From: DASSFG01 sp035547915
GTDB lineage: Bacteria > Planctomycetota > Planctomycetia > Pirellulales > JAICIG01
Direction of reading: 5' to 3'
Length of the DNA: 64,000 bases
NCBI GenBank assembly: GCA_035547915.1
Contig: DASZTS010000135.1
Coordinates: forward strand, 49,128 to 113,127
Positions 7,801 through 17,379 of the stretch are shown here, piece by piece. The stretch's first letter is position 1. Every line of letters starts with the position of its first letter. The notes beneath the pieces are model-generated. The model was not told the origin of the DNA and did no database searches. It worked only from the letters and a program-made list of their open reading frames with translations. The translations under genes and the position numbers were made by a program.

Positions 7801-9542
7801 GATTCGCCAAGGACGGTATTCCGTCCGATCTGGCCGCCGACATCAAGGGAGACGAACAACTCCTCTTGCGTGCCGATGGCGACAGCGACGGCGACCTGGC
7901 CAAGAAGAAATTGCTCTACGTCGGTCGGCGTACGATCAGCCGGCTGGGCTGCAATGGTTGCCACGACATTCCGGGCTTCGAGGACGCCAAGCCGATCGGC
8001 ACGGGGTTGGCCGACTGGGGTCGCAAAGATACGTCGAAACTCGCCTTCGAGATGGTTGTGGAATATCTGCGCGAGCATCCGCCCGGGCATGCCCACGCCG
8101 GCGATGGTCATGCGCATGAACACGAAGGGGCGGCGAAGGAAGGCGAGCACCATTCGCTCGATCCGGCCGAAATGGAACCCAACACGGGCTTCTTTGTCGA
8201 GGCGCTGCTGCACCATCAGCGCGAAGGGTTCATCTGGCAGAAGCTTCGCGAGCCGCGCAGCTACGACTTCAAGAAGACGGAGAACAAGGAATACACCGAT
8301 CGCCTGCGCATGCCGAAGTTCAACTTCGACCAGGAGCAGATCGAAGCCGTCATGACTTTCGTGTTGGGCCTGGTGGCCGAGCCGCCCGCGGCAAAGTACG
8401 TCTATAAGTCGAGTCCGCGCCGCAAAGCAATCGTCGAGGGCGAGCAGTTGCTCGTCAAATACAATTGCGTCGGTTGCCATACGGTGAAGATGGAGACGTG
8501 GGAGTTCGACTACGATCCCGCGGATGACAGCTTCGCCAACGGACCTGCCTTCGACGACTATCCGTTCTTGATGCCGCATTTCACCCCTGAGCAGTTGGCG
8601 GCATCCAAGAAGACGGACCGCCGCGGATTGGGACATGCGACGGTTACGGGCATGCCCGTGCCAACGACCGAAGATCACGAACCCGACGAACCGCTGTACT
8701 TCACTTTGTGGGAACCCGTGGCGATCAACGGGCATCCGTGGCTTGTGGGCGGACCCGAGGTGCCGGTCATGGAGCAAAACCTGAACAAGGATAAGATCCG
8801 GCCCTACTTCGGCGGCGACTTCGCGCGGCTGCTATATCCGCGGGCGATCGAGATCGGTCGCCGCGACAATCCGAATGTCAAGCCTAGCGACGTCTGGGGG
8901 TGGGTGCCTCCGCCGTTGGTGCGCGAAGGGCAGAAGGTGCAGACCGGTTGGTTGCACGACTTCTTGTTGAACCCATATCCGATTCGGCCGGCGGCGCTGT
9001 TGCGTATGCCACGCTTCAACATGTCGAGCGACGAGGCGGAGAAACTCGTGCATTATTTCGCGGCCGTCGACAACGCCGACTACCCGTATCAGTATCATCG
9101 ACCGGGGGGCAGCGATTACACGCCCGCCGCCGATCTCGACCAGTACGAGATGGCGCTCAAGCTGGTGACGGACAACAACTACTGCGTGAAGTGCCACTTG
9201 GTGGGCGACTTTAAGCCCAAGGGTTTGCCTGCGGCATTGGCACCCAACCTGGATCGTATCTACCAGCGGTTGCGGCCTGGTTATGTGACCGAGTGGCTGG
9301 CGCATCCCACGCGGAAGCTGCCGTACACCGGTATGCCGGTCAATTTTCCGCCGCGCAACGATCCGAACGCGAAGTTGCGCAACAGCCTCTACCCGGGCGA
9401 GAGTGAAGACGCCTTGCGGGGCGTTGTCAACCTGCTGCTCAACTACGACACGTACATGAAGCACAACATGAAGATCAAGTCGATGGTCAAGGAACCGCCG
9501 CCACAAGCCGCGGCCGGAGAAAGCGCCGCGCTCGACAGGTAA
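4893..9542 (+). CDS. Octaheme c-type cytochrome with coiled coil and PDZ domain
   Basis: A 1549-residue protein anchored by one N-terminal transmembrane segment (about residues 17-35), with no cleavable signal evident. A charged, probably coiled-coil region follows to about residue 300. Eight CxxCH heme c motifs are visible, starting near residues 333, 502, 557, 593, 853, 1020, 1192 and 1431. A PDZ-like domain (about 405-470, with ARLEPGDVIEQINDVKL) sits between hemes 1 and 2. A histidine-rich stretch lies near 1065-1090. Distal methionines are plausible in the many KMPRF/RMPKF-type segments. It starts 6 bases after the cytochrome b C-terminal gene, so it most likely serves as the cytochrome c1/f-like electron acceptor of the complex, although far larger than either. 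Substrate partners beyond that are not visible. Confidence 0.88.
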   Translation: MPANEQTWRDQKLLHVVFGVTSIVMLLSTIWMLAKDHSREWKNYQRRFQRLEAYTADARLSEEETADYYAKEKELEHLVAVARSSAPPAEVVDSFVEEAKKKASDKNVGSRYTYRVDRIEKAQEELAKARRSARSRGGAKDGEEGSTDGIAESERAGVIERRNELIAAMQDVLSRAKQVEDNAQRELKFKRAHLDGVRSEYDIGVNEGMGEAQLAGIEDRVRVIEREINGDGDAVYGLLSAAQDAKTHREKLQKLLDRATADEALAQKALADHQADIKRVETTLAERRENLGKSFLEMPVVDAFGRPLKIDNIWLPQLTWNNNFRDVARFDRCTTCHQGIEKTAPGSAVKPGYPTTERIELTLATPSERPDLTEEQKLRLREIKGDEAVAEQELQYTLVQAYGLEIAKHGLFNAGDVTVTVVRPKSPAATARLEPGDVIEQINDVKLLDRSRAKSYLLDSVEWGKPLTLHVRRGTPEPYSSHPRLDLFVGSMSPHKLGEMGCSACHDGQGSATEFKWVSHTPNTPAQAEDWHRDYGWFNNHNWLFPMMPKRFNESMCLKCHHDVVELEPSERFPEPPAPKLVEGYNTIRQFGCFGCHEINGWDGPSRRRGPDLRAEPAYFAAAQSILTDRGLSDHERSLAEEVVAHPDRHEARKLLAELIKADAALVPPADEKAPQTDEKMGDEVAEQKALEMAGDAERTVPDQARLTPASHKLAGLLAADEETPGQFRKVGPSLRYVGSKLDLAFLNDWIKNPTSFRPSTKMPRFFGLWDHLVPQEKVDERGNPITDENGHPVMVESQGRKDAELFEPVEIRAIAEYLLDRSEPFQYVERYEGVSEKASAERGKELFSTRGCLACHQHKDFPDGKQSQGPDLSRIGSKLTTKDGQRWLYSWVREPNRYHARTVMPNLFLEPITAADGDVSDPADDITAYLLASQDDWKPAPVGEVNKGALEQLAFIYLKGSFTERQAVRFAKDGIPSDLAADIKGDEQLLLRADGDSDGDLAKKKLLYVGRRTISRLGCNGCHDIPGFEDAKPIGTGLADWGRKDTSKLAFEMVVEYLREHPPGHAHAGDGHAHEHEGAAKEGEHHSLDPAEMEPNTGFFVEALLHHQREGFIWQKLREPRSYDFKKTENKEYTDRLRMPKFNFDQEQIEAVMTFVLGLVAEPPAAKYVYKSSPRRKAIVEGEQLLVKYNCVGCHTVKMETWEFDYDPADDSFANGPAFDDYPFLMPHFTPEQLAASKKTDRRGLGHATVTGMPVPTTEDHEPDEPLYFTLWEPVAINGHPWLVGGPEVPVMEQNLNKDKIRPYFGGDFARLLYPRAIEIGRRDNPNVKPSDVWGWVPPPLVREGQKVQTGWLHDFLLNPYPIRPAALLRMPRFNMSSDEAEKLVHYFAAVDNADYPYQYHRPGGSDYTPAADLDQYEMALKLVTDNNYCVKCHLVGDFKPKGLPAALAPNLDRIYQRLRPGYVTEWLAHPTRKLPYTGMPVNFPPRNDPNAKLRNSLYPGESEDALRGVVNLLLNYDTYMKHNMKIKSMVKEPPPQAAAGESAALDR

Positions 9543-9628
9543 GGAAGTTCCGGCGGGTCGGATGGGCACGGACAGGGCGTACGAGCGGACGGGCAATAAA
9601 GGAAGACAGTCAAGGGAGAAGTGAAGCC

Positions 9629-10402
9629 ATGAAGAGTCATGCAGCGATATTGACGGCGGTTGTCTCGTTGGCGTTCGGATGGGGCATCGAGGCGGCCAAT
9701 GGAGAGGAATGGGGGACGTTGAAGGGGCGATTCGTCTACGACGGTGAGCCTCCCAAGGAGCAAGCGATCCCGACCGACAAGGAACCGATGTGCGCCAAGC
9801 ACAAGGTCGTGAACGAAGAGTTGGTGGTGAATCGTGAGAATCACGGCTTGAAGAACGTCGTCGTGTTCGTCAGCAGCAAGAAGGTCAAGGAGCACCCGGA
9901 CTACAAGAAGTCGGCCGGAGACAAGGTCACGATCGACAATAACGGCTGCCGCTTCGAGCCGCACATCGTGGCGATGACGCTCTCGCAGACACTGGAGATC
10001 AAGAACTCCGACCCGTTTAGCCACAACAGCAACCTTGCCCCGCTCGGCGACGAAGGCATCAATCCTGTGCTGACGCAGGACGCGACGTACGATTACAAGT
10101 TTCACAAGATTCAGAAACTGCCCGTGCCGGTGGCGTGCAACATCCACACCTGGATGAAGGGGTACATCGTTGTGAAAGACAACCCCTACATCGCGGTGAG
10201 CGACGCGGACGGTAACTTCGAATTGAAGGACCTGCCGGCGGAGGAATTGGAGTTCACCGTGTGGCAAGAGAAGGCCGGTTGGTTGGTCGCCAGGAGCGAT
10301 TGGGACAAGAAGAAGGCGACGTTCAAAATGAAGATCAAGCCAGGCGACGGCAACGATCTGGGCGAGATCAAAGTCAGCCCGAAGTTGTTCGAGAAGAAGT
10401 AA
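9629..10402 (+). CDS. Amicyanin-like cupredoxin domain protein (secreted), copy 1
   Basis: A 257-residue protein with an N-terminal signal peptide (cleavage around residues 22-25, before EEWGTL). The copper-loop motif CNIHTWMKGYIVV has the C-x2-H-x2-M spacing seen in amicyanin. An upstream SHNSNL supplies the other candidate histidine ligand. A transthyretin/carboxypeptidase-regulatory-like segment (DADGNFELKDLPAEEL) follows the loop. This predicts a periplasmic type 1 copper protein able to carry electrons between the multiheme cytochrome and the oxidase. It is paralogous to the next gene. AAGGGAGAAG upstream provides a ribosome binding site. Family tools may label it only as a methylamine-utilisation-like or hypothetical protein; copper binding is inferred. 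Confidence 0.75.
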   Translation: MKSHAAILTAVVSLAFGWGIEAANGEEWGTLKGRFVYDGEPPKEQAIPTDKEPMCAKHKVVNEELVVNRENHGLKNVVVFVSSKKVKEHPDYKKSAGDKVTIDNNGCRFEPHIVAMTLSQTLEIKNSDPFSHNSNLAPLGDEGINPVLTQDATYDYKFHKIQKLPVPVACNIHTWMKGYIVVKDNPYIAVSDADGNFELKDLPAEELEFTVWQEKAGWLVARSDWDKKKATFKMKIKPGDGNDLGEIKVSPKLFEKK

Positions 10403-10426
10403 GCGGCCGTGGCGTTGGAGAGCGAA

Positions 10427-11314
10427 ATGAGCATGCCATCTGATCGGTTTCTGTTGGCGACCTGCCTGGGGTTGATGTGCTGCTGCGCCTCGGGTTGTGG
10501 CGGCGTTGCGACGGCCAATATCCCGGTACCGTCGCCGGACCCGAAGCTGAGCAAAGAGATCCGAGAGTCGTCGGGCACGGCCACGACGGCGAGTGCGGCT
10601 GAGACGGAGGCAACTCCCGTTGCCGCGACTACATGGGGAAATCTCAGCGGTAAGTTTTTGTACGACGGACCGGCCCCCGATAGCGCCCGTCTGGCAATCA
10701 CCAAGGACGAACAGGTGTGCGGTAAGCACGACCTGCGTGATGAATCGTTGGAGGTTGGAGCGGGCGGCGGGTTGAAGAACGTCGTGATTTTCCTGGCCGA
10801 CAAGAAGGTGTCCGTTCATCCCGACTATGAAGCCACGGCGAAGGACACGATCAAATTCGACAACGACCACTGCCGGTTCGAGCCGCACATCATGCCGATG
10901 CGCACTTCGCAAACTCTGCAGATCCATAATTCGGACCCGCTCAGCCACAACAGCAACTTGACGCCATTGGGCGATCGTCCGTTCAACCAGTTGATCTCGG
11001 AGAACAACGCGGTCACCTATCAGTTCGGCAAGCAGCAGAACGTTCCCGTGATGGTCACGTGCAGCATCCATCCGTGGATGAAAGGCTACGTGTTTCCGCG
11101 CGACAATCCGTATGTGGCGGTGACGGGTGAGGACGGGAGCTTCGAGATCAAGAACCTGCCGGCCGGCAAGCACGATTTTCAGGTTTGGCAGGAAGCCGTG
11201 AATGGGCTCGCCGCTAAGCCCGAATGGAAGAAGGGGAAGTTCAAGTTGGAGATCAAGGAAGGCGACAACGACCTCGGCACGATTCAGGTCAGCGCGGCCT
11301 TATTTGGGAAATAG
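10427..11314 (+). CDS. Amicyanin-like cupredoxin domain lipoprotein, copy 2
   Basis: A 295-residue paralogue of the preceding protein. Instead of a free signal peptide it has a lipoprotein-type N-terminus: hydrophobic LATCLGLMCCCASGC, with Cys in lipobox position, followed by a low-complexity linker. The copper loop CSIHPWMKGYVF keeps C-x2-H-x2-M, and the distal SHNSNL histidine is conserved. The ATG at 10427 was preferred because GGAG lies six bases upstream; an in-frame GTG at 10409 is possible. The two copies suggest one soluble and one membrane-tethered electron carrier. Copper occupancy and partner are inferred from motif and neighbourhood. Confidence 0.74.
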   Translation: MSMPSDRFLLATCLGLMCCCASGCGGVATANIPVPSPDPKLSKEIRESSGTATTASAAETEATPVAATTWGNLSGKFLYDGPAPDSARLAITKDEQVCGKHDLRDESLEVGAGGGLKNVVIFLADKKVSVHPDYEATAKDTIKFDNDHCRFEPHIMPMRTSQTLQIHNSDPLSHNSNLTPLGDRPFNQLISENNAVTYQFGKQQNVPVMVTCSIHPWMKGYVFPRDNPYVAVTGEDGSFEIKNLPAGKHDFQVWQEAVNGLAAKPEWKKGKFKLEIKEGDNDLGTIQVSAALFGK

Positions 11315-11338
11315 TCTCGACCACCGCTTAGCATCGCC

Positions 11339-12679
11339 ATGATTAAGGCCATCGCCGTAGAGGAAGGTTCGAACTTAACGACGAGCCAGATCGAACTCGC
11401 AAAAAGATTGATGTCAGAAAGATCTTTTCATCGCCCGTTTATTAGCCGCGCGTCGTCCGCGCTAGTCATTGCCGCGCTGATGACCTTCGTGGTCGGCTGC
11501 TCGACCGAGAACTCCCATCCGGAGTTCCGGCTGAACTTGCAGGACATCCTGGCGAAGATGGGCCAGAAGCCGGAAGACTTCCAGCGCAGCGGCGACGAAG
11601 ACGCGCGGAAGAACTACGCGAAGCTGCAATTCATGGCGACCGCATTGCATGCGGCCTTTGGCGATCCGGACGATCCCTATCTCTTCCCAGAGGTGCAATG
11701 GAATGCCGAGGAGAAGAAGGGGCTTGATCTGCGCAAGATCAAATTGGCCGCCGGACCCTTTGGCGGCTCCGCCAATGGCGAGCAGCGGGGTCTCTTCCGC
11801 CAGCACTGTGCGCACTGCCACGGCGTTACGGGCGATGGTGCCGGTCCGACCGCCGCGTTTTTGGACCCCTACCCGCGCGATTACCGCCAAGGTGCGTTCA
11901 AGTTCAAGAGCACTGAGCGTACCGCGAAGCCGACGACCGACGACCTGAAGCGCATCCTGCGCGACGGCATCCCCGGCACCGCGATGCCGTCGTTCCTGCT
12001 GCTGCCCAACGACGAGATCGAAGCGCTCGTCGAATACGTGAAGTACCTCAGCGTGCGAGGCCAGACCGAGATCAATCTGGCCATCGATCTGTTCAGCAAC
12101 GACGAGGAAGTTGAGCCGAAGAAAGAGGCGATTCTCGAAACGTATTTACAGCCGGTGGTCGATGATTGGGCCGCGGCTGAGGAACTGGTGGTTCGGCCCC
12201 CCGCGCGGAGCGAATCTCAGACCGAGCAAGACTTGCGGGAGTCGATTGCCAAGGGCCGCGAGATCTTCTTCCGTAAGGACGCACAATGCACCAAGTGCCA
12301 TGGGCCGACCGGCCTGGGCGATGGAAACGACGGAGCGCCGGAGAAGGACAAGCTGTTCGACGATTGGAACAAGGAAAAGACGCCGGAAAACATCGCTTAC
12401 TGGTTGCTTCCGAAGAAGGAATTGCGGCCGCGCGACCTGCGCATGGGAATCTTTCGCGGGGGCCGTCGTCCTTTGGACATTTTTAGAAGAATTCATCAGG
12501 GAATTCCCGGCACACCGATGCCGGCCGGTGGTCGCGACGAAAAGAATCCGACCGGGCCCCTGAAGCCCGAAGAGATCTGGAACCTGGTCGACTATGTGCG
12601 TTCGCTGCCGTTCGAGGACGCGAGCGAGCCGGCCCAGTTCGAGTCGCACGGGGCGACGGCCATGGTGGAGCATCCGTAG
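11339..12679 (+). CDS. Diheme cytochrome c lipoprotein
   Basis: A protein of up to 446 residues with two mono-heme cytochrome c domains, carrying CAHCHG (about residue 159) and CTKCHG (about residue 320). Candidate axial methionines lie in GTAMPSF and GTPMPAG. The N-terminus has a hydrophobic stretch ending in VVGC, a good lipobox, so the protein is probably tethered to a membrane on the outer face. An internal ATG at 11411 gives a shorter leader that fits the signal better; the upstream ATG at 11339 cannot be excluded. It stands directly before the oxidase genes, so it is a likely electron donor to the CuA subunit. Confidence 0.87.
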   Translation: MIKAIAVEEGSNLTTSQIELAKRLMSERSFHRPFISRASSALVIAALMTFVVGCSTENSHPEFRLNLQDILAKMGQKPEDFQRSGDEDARKNYAKLQFMATALHAAFGDPDDPYLFPEVQWNAEEKKGLDLRKIKLAAGPFGGSANGEQRGLFRQHCAHCHGVTGDGAGPTAAFLDPYPRDYRQGAFKFKSTERTAKPTTDDLKRILRDGIPGTAMPSFLLLPNDEIEALVEYVKYLSVRGQTEINLAIDLFSNDEEVEPKKEAILETYLQPVVDDWAAAEELVVRPPARSESQTEQDLRESIAKGREIFFRKDAQCTKCHGPTGLGDGNDGAPEKDKLFDDWNKEKTPENIAYWLLPKKELRPRDLRMGIFRGGRRPLDIFRRIHQGIPGTPMPAGGRDEKNPTGPLKPEEIWNLVDYVRSLPFEDASEPAQFESHGATAMVEHP

Positions 12680-12716
12680 TTGACCGCAGTGTAGCTGACG
12701 GCAGTGAGGACCGACG

Positions 12717-13490
12717 GTGGGTAAGTTCTGGAGCATTCTGTTTTTGATGGTGCCCGTCCTGGGGATCGCCCTCTTTTTTTGGGCCCCCTCGGCCGGTTAC
12801 TGGCTGCCGCGCGACAACTCCGTGCACGGCTATCAGATCGACCATCTATTCAACTTCATTTTGGTTCTGACGGGTGTGGTGTTCGCCGCGACGGAAGGTG
12901 CGTTGTTCTGGTTCGTGTGGCGCTACGATGCGGCCACCAACCGCGATCCGATCAAATTCACCCACGGCAGCCACAACCTGGAAGTTATCTGGACGATCCT
13001 GCCCGCGGCCACCCTGTTGTTCATCGCGATTTATCAGATGAATGCCTGGGCCGACGTGAAGATGCGTGTGCCGAAGAATCTGCCGCCGACGGTCGAAGTC
13101 ACCGCGCGGCAATTCGAGTGGCGGCTGCGCTATCCGGGTCCCGACGGCAAGCTGGGGACGATGGACGACATTCATCACGTGAACGACATGCACTTGCCCG
13201 CGGGGGAAGAAGTGCTGATCGAGCTGAAGAGCATGGACGTGCTGCACGACCTTTTCTTGCCGCACTTGCGCGTGAAGCAAGACGCCGTGCCGGGCATGTC
13301 GATTCCGGTCTGGTTCCGCGCGAAGGATGTTGGCACGTTCGACCTGGTGTGCGCCGAACTCTGTGGCTGGGGGCACTACAAGATGAAAGGCCGCGCGACG
13401 ATCCAATCGCGTGCGGAATACGACAAATGGCTCGAGGAAATGGCGGTTGCGCAGGCGGCCACACAAGAGCCGGAGAAAGAGGAAGAGTGA
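12717..13490 (+). CDS. coxB: Cytochrome c oxidase subunit II
   Basis: A 257-residue subunit II with two N-terminal transmembrane helices (about 5-24 and 44-68) and a periplasmic cupredoxin domain. The complete CuA site is visible: H177, C212, E214, C216, H220 and M223 in the CAELCGWGHYKM motif. It receives electrons from cytochrome c or a cupredoxin and passes them to heme a in CoxA. The start is a GTG supported by GAGGA six bases upstream. It has no fused cytochrome c domain, unlike caa3-type subunit II, so a separate donor is needed. The C-terminus is acidic and ends 1 base before coxA. Confidence 0.95.
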   Translation: MGKFWSILFLMVPVLGIALFFWAPSAGYWLPRDNSVHGYQIDHLFNFILVLTGVVFAATEGALFWFVWRYDAATNRDPIKFTHGSHNLEVIWTILPAATLLFIAIYQMNAWADVKMRVPKNLPPTVEVTARQFEWRLRYPGPDGKLGTMDDIHHVNDMHLPAGEEVLIELKSMDVLHDLFLPHLRVKQDAVPGMSIPVWFRAKDVGTFDLVCAELCGWGHYKMKGRATIQSRAEYDKWLEEMAVAQAATQEPEKEEE

Positions 13491-13491
13491 G

Positions 13492-15297
<1,806 letters not shown>

Positions 15298-15354
15298 CCG
15301 CGGCGCGCCACTTGGCCGCCATAATGCCGGTCGCCCGCAACAGATAAATCGACA

Positions 15355-16446
15355 ATGAGCGATACGAACGGAGCCGGTTCTGTTCCTTCGTGTCCCCAGC
15401 CAATGCCGCAGATCGCCGCTCCAACGCCGAGTCCTTGGCCGCACCGACTTGCGGTGTTGGTCGCCTGCGCGACGTTTCCGCTGATCTGGGTGGGTGGATT
15501 GGTGACGACCTATGATGCCGGCATGGCCGTACCGGACTGGCCGACAACGTATGGCTACAACTTGTTCCTCTACCCCTGGCAAACTTGGCTTCTCGGGCCC
15601 TGGGACTTGTTCATCGAACATGGCCATCGGCTGCTCGGTGCGACGGTCGGTCTGCTGACGATCGCTCTGGCGGTTGGCGTGTGGTCTCAGGACGAGCGCC
15701 GTTGGATGAAGTGGCTGTCGATAGCGGCCGTAGGGGGAGTTGTGTTGCAGGGGGTGCTCGGCGGCGCACGGGTGATGCTAGACGAACGGCTGCTGGCTCA
15801 GATTCATGGTTGCGTCGGCCCGGCGTTTTTTGCGTTCGCTGCGGCGCTCGCCACGCTGACCTCAAACCGGTGGCGTTCGGCGGGACGTGAGGTACTCGCG
15901 TCGGCTCGCCTTCCGCGACTGGCGACTGCCACGGCCGTGATCGCGTACATTCAGCTCTTCCTCGGTTCGCAGTTGCGTCATGTGAAAGTGACCGTCGATG
16001 CGAGCATGTTCCGTATGGTGGTGTGGTTCCATTTGCTTGTTGCCGCGGCACTGATGGTGCATGTCGTTTTGCTTTGGGTCCGTTGCCGCCGTGAAGCCCC
16101 GGAAAACACGTGGCTGCTCCGGCCAGCGAACGTTTTGTTGGCCCTGATCACGACGCAACTCGCACTTGGTTGCGGTGCGTGGGTGGTCAACTATGGCTGG
16201 CCGGCGTGGTTGAGCGAATGGAGTATTGCGGCAGGCTACGTTGTGCGCCGCGAAAGCTTTCCGCAGGCCACAATCACTACGGCCCACGTCGCCACCGGGT
16301 CGTTGATCTTGGCCGTCGCGGTGGTGATTGCTCTGCGGTCGTGGCGAGAGTCCGCGACCGGTCGAACCGATCGCAGCACCTTGCCGTCTTGTGCGCTCAC
16401 GCTTTCGGCTGCGGCCTGCCTCGAAACGACGAGGGCCATGGCATGA
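15355..16446 (+). CDS. ctaA: Heme A synthase (CtaA/COX15 family)
   Basis: A 363-residue membrane protein with about eight helices. The first-helix motif GGLVTTYDAGMAVPDWPTTY and the following EHGHRLLGATVG segment carry the conserved Asp/Glu and histidines of CtaA/COX15. It oxidises the C8 methyl of heme O to the formyl of heme A, the cofactor of the A2-type oxidase just upstream. Its stop codon overlaps the ctaB start (ATGA at 16443-16446), so the two heme-modifying enzymes are translationally coupled. Confidence 0.92.
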   Translation: MSDTNGAGSVPSCPQPMPQIAAPTPSPWPHRLAVLVACATFPLIWVGGLVTTYDAGMAVPDWPTTYGYNLFLYPWQTWLLGPWDLFIEHGHRLLGATVGLLTIALAVGVWSQDERRWMKWLSIAAVGGVVLQGVLGGARVMLDERLLAQIHGCVGPAFFAFAAALATLTSNRWRSAGREVLASARLPRLATATAVIAYIQLFLGSQLRHVKVTVDASMFRMVVWFHLLVAAALMVHVVLLWVRCRREAPENTWLLRPANVLLALITTQLALGCGAWVVNYGWPAWLSEWSIAAGYVVRRESFPQATITTAHVATGSLILAVAVVIALRSWRESATGRTDRSTLPSCALTLSAAACLETTRAMA

Positions 16447-17357
16447 GTAGTTCGGCCGCATCGACCGCAACCTATCTTCCGGCACGCGCGGCAACCTGGC
16501 AGCGGGCGGCCGATTATATCGAGCTGACGAAGCCGAAAATTGTGCTCATGGAACTCGTCACGGTCGCGGTCGCGGCGATCGTGGCGAACTCGGGTGTGCC
16601 CGACCTTTGGCTGCTCGGCCACGCAGTGATCGGAACCGTGCTGGTGGCTGCGGGTGCGAGTGCCTGGAACCAATGGCTGGAGCGCCGTACGGATGCGTTG
16701 ATGGATCGTACGGCCGATCGACCGCTGCCGGCGGCTCGTTTAAGCGGTCGTGAGGTGATGGTTGCCGGTACGTTGTCGAGCGTGATCGGTACTGTCTATC
16801 TAGCGATTGCGGTGAACGTGATAACGGCCACGTTGGGTGCCATCACCTGGTTGATCTACGTCGCGGTTTACACGCCGCTCAAGTCGCGATCGCCTGCGAA
16901 TACAGCCGTCGGCGCGGTGGCCGGCGCGATGCCGATTTTGATGGGATGGACCGCCGTGGGCGGCCGATTGAACCTCGCGGCGGCGACGCTGTTTCTGATC
17001 GTCTTCCTTTGGCAATTCCCGCACTTCATGGCAATCGCCTGGATCTATCGCCGGCAATACGCGGCCGCGGGGCTGAAGATGCTGCCGGTGGTCGATTCGA
17101 CAGGTCTACGAGCCGGTGCCCAGGCACTTGTGGCGGCGTTGGCGCTGGTGCCCGTGAGTTTGCTTCCTTCGCTCATTAGCTCGGCGGGGCCGACCTATTT
17201 CATTTGGGCGCTCGCCTTGAGTTTGGGACAGTTGGGCTGCGCGACGGCCTTTTTGTTGCGAATGAATGAGCAGACGGCCCGTGCTCTGCTGCGGGCATCG
17301 CTCATCTACCTGCCGGCCTTGCTCCTGTGGCTTACCGCCGGACCGTTCCGTTCTTGA
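16443..17357 (+). CDS. ctaB: Protoheme IX farnesyltransferase (heme O synthase)
   Basis: A 304-residue UbiA-family prenyltransferase. The N-terminal YIELTKPKIVLMELVTVAVA and the NQWLERRTDALMDRTADRPL block carry the Asp-rich prenyl-diphosphate/metal site typical of CtaB/COX10. YTPLKSRSPANTAVGAVAGA is the second conserved loop. It converts heme B to heme O, which CtaA then oxidises. The start at 16443 overlaps the ctaA stop; more distant upstream in-frame starts would lie inside ctaA and were rejected. Confidence 0.94.
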   Translation: MSSSAASTATYLPARAATWQRAADYIELTKPKIVLMELVTVAVAAIVANSGVPDLWLLGHAVIGTVLVAAGASAWNQWLERRTDALMDRTADRPLPAARLSGREVMVAGTLSSVIGTVYLAIAVNVITATLGAITWLIYVAVYTPLKSRSPANTAVGAVAGAMPILMGWTAVGGRLNLAAATLFLIVFLWQFPHFMAIAWIYRRQYAAAGLKMLPVVDSTGLRAGAQALVAALALVPVSLLPSLISSAGPTYFIWALALSLGQLGCATAFLLRMNEQTARALLRASLIYLPALLLWLTAGPFRS

Positions 17358-17379
17358 TTGGAGATTAAGAGTACAGCAC

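Noticed and set aside
9443..11173. 576-codon open frame on the - strand
   Set aside because: Antisense to the two cupredoxin genes, which have clear signal peptides and copper motifs; no recognisable domain in the antisense frame.
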